Of a stretch of DNA of 64,000 nt, positions 52,856 through 59,649 are shown piece after piece. Each line of letters opens with the position of its first letter. Position 1 is the first letter of the stretch. Source of the stretch: Sphingobacterium detergens (GTDB lineage: Bacteria > Bacteroidota > Bacteroidia > Sphingobacteriales > Sphingobacteriaceae); NCBI RefSeq assembly GCF_003610355.1, contig NZ_RAPY01000003.1, positions 496,001-560,000 of the forward strand, in the 5' to 3' direction. The translations under genes were made by a program, and so were the position numbers. Under the pieces are notes generated by a model that saw only the letters and a list, made by a program, of their open reading frames with translations, searched no databases and was not told the DNA's origin.

Positions 52856-53641
52856 CTATCTCCACATAAATCCACCAATCCTAAAAAAACGGAGGAATTT
52901 ATTGATCGCTGTTAGCGCTGGCTTCTTAATCTTCCACTTTAATCCGCTTATCCCTGTTGGCGGAGCATCAAAATCCTGTACTGTAGCATTACCTGTTCTC
53001 ATATGTGTTGGTGGCTGCATTTTATGTTTCTCAACAACCAATATGCTGTCGTAATAATGCAAGGAGTTGACCGAACGTGTAAATTCATTGACTTTCAGTC
53101 CGCGTTGCTCTGAATGATGGGCATTGATGTAATCAATAAAATTCTTACTGTATTCGATGAAAGTGCCATTCCGTTTATGCCCACCACCATAAAAAACTTG
53201 GTAAGAGGTATGCAGGTCTTCACATAGATAGACACCATCCTCTTTTACATGTCCAAATAACTCTTCAAATGTAATAATCTGTTGCAGCATGGTATGCCCG
53301 CCATCATCTATCAGGATATCTATTGGTGGGATTGATTCTTTCACTTTACGAAGGAATTTACGGTCTGACTGAGATCCGATAAATATTTCTACATTCTCCT
53401 CTTCTAATTCTTTGCAATTGGGGTTGATGTCTACACCATAGATTTTAGCTTTGTCGCCAAAATATTTCTTCCACATCTGAAGGCTTCCACCCTGAAAGAC
53501 ACCTATTTCCAGCACAACAATCTCTTTATCTTTAAATCGACGGAAATGGCGATCGTATACGTCGAAATAATGCATCCATTTGTTTATCAGCTTCGCATTG
53601 TTATTTCGGAAATATTCCTCTAATTCGTTCATATTAGACAC
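52856..53641 (-). CDS. Class I SAM-dependent methyltransferase, CmcI/macrocin-O-methyltransferase-like
   Basis: The 261-residue protein shows the SAM-binding motif VVLEIGVFQGGSLQMW (about 42-57), KIYGVDINPNCKEL (motif II) and ILIDDGGHTMLQQ (motif IV). This pattern is that of the CmcI/TylF-like methyltransferases found in polysaccharide and antibiotic clusters. Substrate unknown. The C-terminal end is basic and aromatic (INKFLRFFRIGGFMWR). It lies between two terminators and is probably monocistronic. Cytoplasmic. Confidence 0.85.
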   Translation of the reverse strand: MSNMNELEEYFRNNNAKLINKWMHYFDVYDRHFRRFKDKEIVVLEIGVFQGGSLQMWKKYFGDKAKIYGVDINPNCKELEEENVEIFIGSQSDRKFLRKVKESIPPIDILIDDGGHTMLQQIITFEELFGHVKEDGVYLCEDLHTSYQVFYGGGHKRNGTFIEYSKNFIDYINAHHSEQRGLKVNEFTRSVNSLHYYDSILVVEKHKMQPPTHMRTGNATVQDFDAPPTGISGLKWKIKKPALTAINKFLRFFRIGGFMWR

Positions 53642-53952
53642 AAATAAATGGTTTAGTAAATTTGTGTTTTGAAGCTAATTAAATATAATGGGAAAGTCAA
53701 GTTTTTTTGATGGAAAAACTTAGGAGATATTCACGTATATACCTTATACTTAAGTGTTCCTCAGCTGGGAAGAACTGAGTCAGAAAATAACAGATCACTT
53801 GTATAAAAAAATAAACAAGAAGTTGTCAAAAAAGAGAAAGGACCCCGCTGGAGAATTTAACTACTGAAATGAGGCTCCAAGAGGATACGAGTAAAAAAAT
53901 AGGGTATCCATTTCTTTTGGACACCCCCACTGACATTGGACTGTAGAATAAA
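53642..53952. other. Gap between methyltransferase and ybeY, mostly featureless
   Basis: Apart from the likely ybeY terminator at 53893-53926, I see no gene, repeat or clear promoter in this 311-base gap. Confidence 0.45.
53893..53926 (-). terminator. Likely terminator of ybeY
   Basis: On the minus strand GGGTGTCC (53926-53919) pairs with GGATACCC (53909-53902), with one G-T pair, followed by TATTTTTTT. It lies 27 bases after the ybeY stop. Confidence 0.6.
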
Positions 53953-54381
53953 CTAGAAATTTCTTTTCCCTAGATATTCATCTTCTTTAGCCGTCATCTT
54001 AGCTTTATCAGCCGGTTTTTTGTCCGGATATCCACAAAGGTGCATAACACCGTGGATAATGACGCGATGCAACTCATCACGTTCATCAACCTTAAATTTT
54101 TGTGCATTCTCCCGGATACGTTCCACGCTGATAAAAATATCTCCAGCAATGGTATCCTCATCTTCTGATGAATCAAAAGTCACAATGTCTGTATACGTAT
54201 CGTGATTCAGGTATTCTTTATTGATTTCCAAAAGATAAGCGTCCGAACAGAGGATAAAACTTAGTTCGCCTACGCGCTTAAATCCCTCACCTTTAATCGC
54301 ATCAGCGATCCATTGGCGAATCTTACCTTTTTCTTTTAATTTGAAATCTATGTCTTCTGTAAAAAATAATATGCTTTTCAT
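53953..54381 (-). CDS. ybeY: Endoribonuclease YbeY
   Basis: YbeY takes part in rRNA maturation and ribosome quality control. The 142-residue protein contains the family core YLLEINKEYLNHDTYTDIVTFD (seen as NHDTYTDIVTFD), GDIFISVERI and HGVMHLCGYPDKKPADKAKM. The usual zinc motif is HGxLHLxGYDH; here the first two His are kept but the DH is replaced by PDK, so the third His ligand is absent, as in other Bacteroidota YbeY proteins I recall. The length is normal. Confidence 0.92.
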   Translation of the reverse strand: MKSILFFTEDIDFKLKEKGKIRQWIADAIKGEGFKRVGELSFILCSDAYLLEINKEYLNHDTYTDIVTFDSSEDEDTIAGDIFISVERIRENAQKFKVDERDELHRVIIHGVMHLCGYPDKKPADKAKMTAKEDEYLGKRNF

Positions 54382-54521
54382 CTGTAACTATGTATTAATT
54401 GAGCCCGCTATGCTCAGTTTTGATTCTATCGCCTAAATGGACTATATGATCATAAAATTGATATTACTCCATCAATAAACGAGTTATCTATTGCTAACGG
54501 CTCATACGATAAAATTCGTAT

Positions 54522-54935
54522 TTAAAAATTCCGCCCCTCCATATAGCTCTGCAAGATAATTGTCGCTGAGACTGTATCGACCAGGCCTTTCTGTTGACGG
54601 TCCTTTTTCTTCTTCCCACTTTGAGCGATGGCTGCAGAGGCCATTTTAGAAGTAAACCGTTCATCAATTTCCACAACTGGAATTGTAGGGTAGGTCTTTT
54701 TCAATTTGCGCATAAACCCGACCACATGCGAAGCTGACTCCGAATCCGATCCGTCCAGTTGTTTGGGTTTACCGACAACGAATGTTTCGATCTGTTCCGT
54801 TTGGAGGTAATCCGTTAGAAAAGTCCAAATATCCTGCGGATGAACTGTTGTCAGTGCCGTAGCAATAATTTGCATCGGATCCGTAACCGCAACCCCAATT
54901 CGTTTTGTACCATAATCAAATGCCATTAACCTCAT
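54522..54935 (-). CDS. ruvX: Holliday junction resolvase-like protein / pre-16S rRNA nuclease
   Basis: The YqgF-type RNase H-fold protein processes the 5' end of 16S rRNA in E. coli. The start is ATG 54935 (MRLMAFDYGTKRIGVAVTD), because the family begins with this strand and its catalytic Asp; an in-frame start 27 bases upstream adds an unconserved leader. Other motifs are FVVGKPKQLDGSDSESA, PVVEIDERFTSKMA and the C-terminal KGLVDTVSATIILQSYM with acidic residues D and E. The length of 137 is standard. Its -7 box CAAAAGTA (minus strand TACTTTTG) is at 54952-54959. Confidence 0.93.
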   Translation of the reverse strand: MRLMAFDYGTKRIGVAVTDPMQIIATALTTVHPQDIWTFLTDYLQTEQIETFVVGKPKQLDGSDSESASHVVGFMRKLKKTYPTIPVVEIDERFTSKMASAAIAQSGKKKKDRQQKGLVDTVSATIILQSYMEGRNF

Positions 54936-54951
54936 GGAAAATCGTTTTTTA

Positions 54952-54959
54952 CAAAAGTA
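54952..54959 (-). promoter_or_regulatory. Promoter -7 box of ruvX
   Basis: The minus strand reads TACTTTTG, an exact TAnnTTTG match. It ends 16 bases before the ATG at 54935, which supports that start over the upstream one at 54962. Confidence 0.55.
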
Positions 54960-55082
54960 CAATTTAGATTTGAGTATCGAGATATGCGTGTTGAGATTCT
55001 GCTTCTACAGGTTATAAGCCCATGAAGTGTCATCATTTTTTTATTTTTTATTGTGTAAAACTTCAATTCACTAAAAAAGCTA

Positions 55083-55090
55083 TAACTTTG
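55083..55090 (+). promoter_or_regulatory. Promoter -7 box of the DUF1684-deformylase gene
   Basis: TAACTTTG matches TAnnTTTG exactly, 20 bases before the ATG. Confidence 0.6.
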
Positions 55091-55110
55091 ATAGACTATT
55101 TAAAAGATAA

Positions 55111-56337
55111 ATGAGAAAAACAGTTATTGCCAGCCTTTTTGTTGCATTTTGCCTATATGGTCATGCGCAGAGCAATTATGAGCAACAAATTTTGGCCCAG
55201 CGCAAGGAAAAGGCTTTGGAATTAGCCAAAGAACAATTTGGCCCATTGAAAGCCGATCAAGTGGCATCTTTAGATTACTTTCCTATTAGTCCTAACTATA
55301 AAGCTAAAGCAAAAATAGAGGTCTTATTTGATGAACCTGTATTTCGCATGCCTACCTATGACGGTACCAGCAATGAATACAAACGCTATGCGATTGTGAC
55401 ATTTCAATTGAACGGGGCTGAAAGGACATTAAATATCTATCAAAGTGTGGCCTTATTTCAAAATCCTGCTTACAAAAAACATTTATTTTTACCATTTTTA
55501 GATCAGACAAACGGCCAGGAGAGTTATAGTGGTGGACGGTATATCGACCTGTCCACAGATGACATCAAAGGAAGTACCATTGAAATAGATTTTAATAAGG
55601 CTTACAATCCTTATTGCGCCTATAGCAACGGTTATCGTTGTCCAGTTCCCCCAGTAGAAAACAATTTAGAAACAAAAATTATGGCAGGAGAAAAAGCCTT
55701 TCATAAAGCGAAGAATGAGCGACCGGTCAACCTGAATGCCGGACAGGAATTTACGGAAGCTGACAAGAAGATTATTCTATCAGGGAATGAAAACACACTT
55801 CTTCGTGTATTACAAACTACCGATGAAAAAGATTTAAAGGTATTGAAAGCGACAAGCAGTGATGTTAAGTACAATGACCCGCTGTTAGAAACACTTTCAA
55901 AACGGATGTTTGCAACCGTTCGGGATCCAAACCATCCAGGGGTAGGAATAGCGGCACCTCAAATTGGGATCAACAAAAACCTGATCTGGGTACAACGGTT
56001 TGACAAACCGGAGCAACCTTTCGAGTTTTATGTAAACCCAAAAATCTTGTGGCGTTCAAAGCTAAAACGGAAGGGTGCGGAAGGCTGTCTATCCATACCA
56101 AATCGCAAAGAAGACGTTTTGCGGAGCTACGCGATCCGTTTGCAATACATCAATAAGGAGGGAAAAGTTATCGAAGAAAATATTGAAGGGTTTACCGCAG
56201 TAATCTTCCAGCATGAAACGGATCACCTCTTCGGCATATTATTTCCTGACCGCCTGGAAGAGCAGGAAAAAGACAGCTATGTACCATTGAATGATAAGAT
56301 TGATTTTTCCATCTTGCCAAAGACCTTGACTCCATAG
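55111..56337 (+). CDS. Exported fusion of DUF1684 and peptide deformylase
   Basis: Residues 1-20 form a signal peptide (KTVIASLFVAFCLYGHAQ). Residues about 25-200 are a DUF1684 domain (LFLPFLDQTNGQESYSGGRYIDL, seen as FLPFLDQTNG and GGRYIDL, then DFNKAYNPYCAYSNGYRCPVPP). Residues about 228-400 are a peptide deformylase with all three metal motifs: GVGIAAPQ at 277-284, EGCLS at 324-328 and HETDH at 368-372, so the enzyme should be active. Ordinary deformylases are cytoplasmic and about 170-190 residues. The substrate of an exported deformylase is unclear. It is flanked by its own promoter and a terminator. Confidence 0.9.
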   Translation: MRKTVIASLFVAFCLYGHAQSNYEQQILAQRKEKALELAKEQFGPLKADQVASLDYFPISPNYKAKAKIEVLFDEPVFRMPTYDGTSNEYKRYAIVTFQLNGAERTLNIYQSVALFQNPAYKKHLFLPFLDQTNGQESYSGGRYIDLSTDDIKGSTIEIDFNKAYNPYCAYSNGYRCPVPPVENNLETKIMAGEKAFHKAKNERPVNLNAGQEFTEADKKIILSGNENTLLRVLQTTDEKDLKVLKATSSDVKYNDPLLETLSKRMFATVRDPNHPGVGIAAPQIGINKNLIWVQRFDKPEQPFEFYVNPKILWRSKLKRKGAEGCLSIPNRKEDVLRSYAIRLQYINKEGKVIEENIEGFTAVIFQHETDHLFGILFPDRLEEQEKDSYVPLNDKIDFSILPKTLTP

Positions 56338-56405
56338 TAACAGATTTGTTGGACCTGGCTGAAAAATGCCTGTCCTCCTGGAAATCATAAATGTATCTAT
56401 AAAAA

Positions 56406-56435
56406 GAGCCCCCATGAATTACTTCATGGGGGCTC
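56406..56435. terminator. Bidirectional terminator between the deformylase fusion and asd
   Basis: GAGCCCCCATGAA and TTCATGGGGGCTC form a perfect 13-bp stem with a four-base loop, preceded by AAAAA on the left. It lies between convergent genes. Confidence 0.85.
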
Positions 56436-56457
56436 AATATTATGGAATCTACTTGAG

Positions 56458-57447
56458 TTAGATCAATCCTTTTTCTGCCAATAGTTCAGCAACTTGAACA
56501 GCATTTGTTGCTGCACCTTTACGCAAGTTGTCTGCTACTACCCACATATTTAACGTATTCGGTTGCGAGTCATCACGACGGATACGTCCTACAAAAACCT
56601 CATCTCTACCATGTGCATCTTTTGGCATCGGATATTGAAGATTAGCAGGATCATCAACAACGATACAACCACTTTGAGCAGCTAATGCAGCACGTACATC
56701 ATTTAAATCAAAGTCATTTTCAAATTCGATGTTCAATGATTCGGAGTGCCCGCCCATCACTGGAATACGCACAGTTGTTGCTGTTACCTTGATTGAATCG
56801 TCACGCATGATTTTGTTTGTTTCCAAAATCATTTTCATTTCCTCTTTGGTGTAGCCATTTTCCTGGAATACATCGATATGTGGAATGACATTCAAATCAA
56901 TCTGATAAGGATAAGCTTTTTCACCTTCTTTACCTGCGCGTTCATCCATCAACTGGTTAACGGCTTTTACCCCTGTGCCTGTTACGGACTGATAAGTCGA
57001 AACTACGACACGCTTAATTTTATATTTATCGTGTAATGGTTTTAACGCCACTACCATTTGAATAGTTGAGCAATTTGGATTTGCGATGATCTTGTCATCA
57101 GCAGATAACACATCGCCATTTACTTCTGGAACGACCAATTTCTTCGTCGGATCCATACGCCATGCTGAAGAATTGTCAATTACTGTAATTCCAGCTTCTG
57201 CAAATTTTGGTGCAAATTCTTTAGACGTATCACCTCCTGCGGAGAACAATGCAACATCAGGTTTCAAAGCAATAGCCTCAGATGGTGTAACCACCTTATA
57301 CTTCTTTCCCTTGAATTCAATTTCCTTACCCTTGCTACGCTCTGAAGCTACTGGAATCAATTCTGTTACTGGGAAATTTCGCGCCGCCAACACGGTTAGC
57401 ATCTCAGTACCTACAAGGCCTGTTGCGCCGACTACTGCCACTTTCAT
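56458..57447 (-). CDS. asd: Aspartate-semialdehyde dehydrogenase
   Basis: Asd reduces aspartyl phosphate to aspartate semialdehyde for lysine, threonine, methionine and diaminopimelate synthesis. The NADP motif is VGATGLVGTEMLTVL (about 6-20), the catalytic Cys is in IANPNCSTIQMV (near residue 127), and VPVMGGHSESLNIEF-like (IPVMGGHSESLNIEF) contains the substrate-binding residues. The length of 329 fits. The promoter box at 57526-57533 overlaps a perfect inverted repeat, suggesting regulation. It stands alone, convergent with the deformylase fusion. Confidence 0.95.
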   Translation of the reverse strand: MKVAVVGATGLVGTEMLTVLAARNFPVTELIPVASERSKGKEIEFKGKKYKVVTPSEAIALKPDVALFSAGGDTSKEFAPKFAEAGITVIDNSSAWRMDPTKKLVVPEVNGDVLSADDKIIANPNCSTIQMVVALKPLHDKYKIKRVVVSTYQSVTGTGVKAVNQLMDERAGKEGEKAYPYQIDLNVIPHIDVFQENGYTKEEMKMILETNKIMRDDSIKVTATTVRIPVMGGHSESLNIEFENDFDLNDVRAALAAQSGCIVVDDPANLQYPMPKDAHGRDEVFVGRIRRDDSQPNTLNMWVVADNLRKGAATNAVQVAELLAEKGLI

Positions 57448-57508
57448 TTTTGTCTGTGTTTAAATTGTGTATATAAAATTTGTTATTTGATTTGTTTTTA
57501 GTTGATTC

Positions 57509-57533
57509 TTGAAGAATGAATTCTTCAAATTTA
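57509..57533 (-). promoter_or_regulatory. asd promoter box overlapped by a 9-bp inverted repeat
   Basis: The minus strand reads TAAATTTG at 57533-57526, an exact -7 box. TTGAAGAAT (57509-57517) and ATTCTTCAA (57520-57528) form a perfect inverted repeat with a two-base spacer that overlaps the box and the expected start site, the position of a repressor operator. The binding protein is unknown. Confidence 0.55.
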
Positions 57534-57840
57534 AAAAATATTCCCCAATTACAATATTAAAATAACAAAATATCGCTTATTCTGCTAAAAAAGTCACAAC
57601 GACTCCGTTTTTTCAGCCTTGATCAAAAAAATATTGAGTACAAACCGCAATATTTGACCTAAAAAAATTGAAGTAACGATAATTCAAAAAAAATAAAAAT
57701 TTTCGCTGCTCGTTCAAAAAAACAGAACAAACGATTGAAACGGTTTAAAATCTCATAAAAACAGCGCCAAGAGTCTATAAATTAACATTTTTAGGAGACT
57801 GTCCTTTGCATCAAACAGTTGCTAGATACTGAAAAGCCGT

Positions 57841-57848
57841 TATATTTG
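57841..57848 (+). promoter_or_regulatory. Promoter -7 box 4 bases before the threonine dehydrogenase ATG
   Basis: TATATTTG matches exactly and is followed by CATC and the ATG at 57853. With the usual spacing the transcript would start at or within a base or two of the ATG. Confidence 0.6.
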
Positions 57849-57852
57849 CATC

Positions 57853-58800
57853 ATGAAAGAAAGCATTATTATCATTGGTGCAAACGGCCAAATCGGTACT
57901 GAATTGGCAATCGCTCTGCGTAAAAAATTTGGTGCAGAAAATGTTGTCACCACAGACATCAGAGAACCACAAATAAAAAGCCCCGACGAGAATTTTGAAA
58001 TTGCAAATGTGCTTGACAAAAATGGTCTAGACATATTATTTCAAAAATATAAACCTACTCAAGTATATTTATTGGCAGCCATGCTTTCAGCAACAGGAGA
58101 GAAATATCCTGAAAAAGCCTGGGAGCTTAATATGAATGGATTGCTCAACGTGCTCGACCTTGCTGTTACATATAAAGTTTCAAGAATATTCTGGCCAAGT
58201 TCCATTGCCGTCTTCGGACCACACTCACCAAAAGTAAATACCGAGCAATACTGTGTTATGGATCCGAATACGATCTATGGAATCAGTAAGCTTGCAGGTG
58301 AACGTCTTATCGAATGGTATCAGGAGCACCGCGGATTGGATATCCGTAGCGTAAGATATCCAGGTATTATTTCCTGGAAGACAGAACCGGGAGGTGGAAC
58401 GACAGATTATGCTGTTGATATCTTCTATGAGGCGCTCAAAACAGGTACTTACGAATGTTTCCTATCCGAGAATACAGCATTACCGATGTTATATATGGAA
58501 GATGCCATCCGCGGAACACTTGAGCTGATGGACGCGCCACAGGAAAGTCTGAGCATCCGCCACGCCTATAACCTTGGTGGTATTACTTTTACTCCAAAAG
58601 AACTCGCACAAGAAATTAAAAAAATTCTTCCTAATTTTGCAATCTCTTACGTAGAGAATGACCCAAGACAACAGATTGCCGATTCATGGCCTGCAAGTCT
58701 GGATGATTCATACGCAAGTAAAGACTGGAACTGGAAGCCAGAATTTGACATCCAGAAGATGACAGTCGATATGATTGAGAATCTTAAAAACAAAATATAA
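57853..58800 (+). CDS. L-threonine 3-dehydrogenase, SDR (GalE-like) type
   Basis: This NAD-dependent enzyme type oxidises L-threonine to 2-amino-3-ketobutyrate. The N-terminal motif IIIGANGQIGTELA (5-18), FWPSSIAVFGPHSP with the active Ser, YGISKLAGE with Tyr and Lys, and GGTTDYAVDIFYEAL, CFLSENTALPMLYMEDA match the SDR-type threonine dehydrogenases of Flavobacteria and other bacteria, distinct from the zinc enzyme Tdh. The length of 315 fits. The gene is followed after 2 bases by yebC, so both form an operon. The promoter suggests a leaderless message. Confidence 0.88.
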   Translation: MKESIIIIGANGQIGTELAIALRKKFGAENVVTTDIREPQIKSPDENFEIANVLDKNGLDILFQKYKPTQVYLLAAMLSATGEKYPEKAWELNMNGLLNVLDLAVTYKVSRIFWPSSIAVFGPHSPKVNTEQYCVMDPNTIYGISKLAGERLIEWYQEHRGLDIRSVRYPGIISWKTEPGGGTTDYAVDIFYEALKTGTYECFLSENTALPMLYMEDAIRGTLELMDAPQESLSIRHAYNLGGITFTPKELAQEIKKILPNFAISYVENDPRQQIADSWPASLDDSYASKDWNWKPEFDIQKMTVDMIENLKNKI

Positions 58801-58802
58801 CA

Positions 58803-59528
58803 ATGGGAAGAGCTTTCGAATTCAGAAAAGAGCGGAAATTCAAACGCTGGGCTAAGATGGCCGTGCAATTTACACGTTTAGGTAAAGAGATCGCTATGGC
58901 GGTTAAAGAAAGCGGCCCTCACCCTGAAACCAACTCGAGACTTCGCACAGCAATACATAATGCTAAGGCTGTAAATATGCCTAAAGATCGAATCGAAGCG
59001 GCTATAAAACGTGCTTCAGAGAAAGATTCAAAAGGCTACGAAGAATATGTATATGAGGGTTATGGCCCACATGGTGTTCCGGTTTTGATCGAAACAGCAA
59101 CAGACAATACCAACCGTACCGTAGGAAATATCCGCAGCTATTTTACCAAAGCTGGGGGTTCATTGGGAAAAACAGGATCATTGGATTTTATTTTCAATCG
59201 CAAGTCTATTTTCCGCTTTGCAGCTACAGACGAATTGGATCTTGAAGAATTGGAACTGGAGCTTATCGATGGTGGTTTGGAAGAATTATACGTTGAAGCT
59301 GATGAAGAAGGCAATGATGTTGCTGTAGTTCAGACTTCTTTTGAAGATTTCGGTAATATGCAAAAATTGCTGGAAGAGAAAGGGATCGAAGTAAGCTCGG
59401 CAAAGTTGGAGCGTATTGCTTTATCACACTCTGATATTACTGAAGAACAAGCGGCAGATGTGTTAAAGATGATCGATAAAATCGAAGAGGATGATGATGT
59501 TCAGGCGGTATACCATAATATGGCATAA
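58803..59528 (+). CDS. YebC/PmpR family DNA-binding regulator or translation factor
   Basis: The 241-residue protein begins MGRAFEFRKERKFKRWAKMAVQFTRLGKEIAMAVKE (seen as MGRAFEFRK and FTRLGKEI), the family's N-terminal domain, and continues with NMPKDRIEAAIKRA and GYGPHGVPVLIETATDN. The C-terminal two-thirds are acidic. YebC proteins were described as transcriptional regulators and, more recently for one subgroup, as factors relieving ribosome stalling at proline runs. Which role applies here is open. It is translated from the threonine dehydrogenase operon. Confidence 0.92.
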   Translation: MGRAFEFRKERKFKRWAKMAVQFTRLGKEIAMAVKESGPHPETNSRLRTAIHNAKAVNMPKDRIEAAIKRASEKDSKGYEEYVYEGYGPHGVPVLIETATDNTNRTVGNIRSYFTKAGGSLGKTGSLDFIFNRKSIFRFAATDELDLEELELELIDGGLEELYVEADEEGNDVAVVQTSFEDFGNMQKLLEEKGIEVSSAKLERIALSHSDITEEQAADVLKMIDKIEEDDDVQAVYHNMA

Positions 59529-59551
59529 GCTGTTGATCTCACAAAATATCT

Positions 59552-59578
59552 AAAAAGAGCGCTTGTCGCTCTTTTTTT
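59552..59578 (+). terminator. Terminator after yebC
   Basis: AGAGCG (59556-59561) pairs with CGCTCT (59567-59572) with a five-base loop, flanked by A5 and T7 runs. Confidence 0.8.
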
Positions 59579-59613
59579 ATAGCAAGGCCTCTCAGCGCCG
59601 TCAGAAAAATTAC

Positions 59614-59621
59614 TACATTTG
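59614..59621 (+). promoter_or_regulatory. Promoter -7 box of the repeat-protein gene
   Basis: TACATTTG matches exactly and lies 28 bases before the ATG at 59650. It rules out the longer frame that begins upstream of the terminator. Confidence 0.6.
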
Positions 59622-59649
59622 TAATAGACTATATCAAACTCGTAACAGG

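Larger units (their letters stand above)
57448..57852. other. AT-rich divergent region asd / threonine dehydrogenase
   Basis: This 405-base gap holds the asd promoter with an inverted repeat and the threonine-dehydrogenase promoter at its right end. The middle is very A/T-rich with several A-runs spaced irregularly. No gene is visible. Confidence 0.55.

Noticed and set aside
59563..59649. Upstream extension of the nine-repeat protein
   Set aside because: It would start within the yebC terminator and before the promoter box at 59614.
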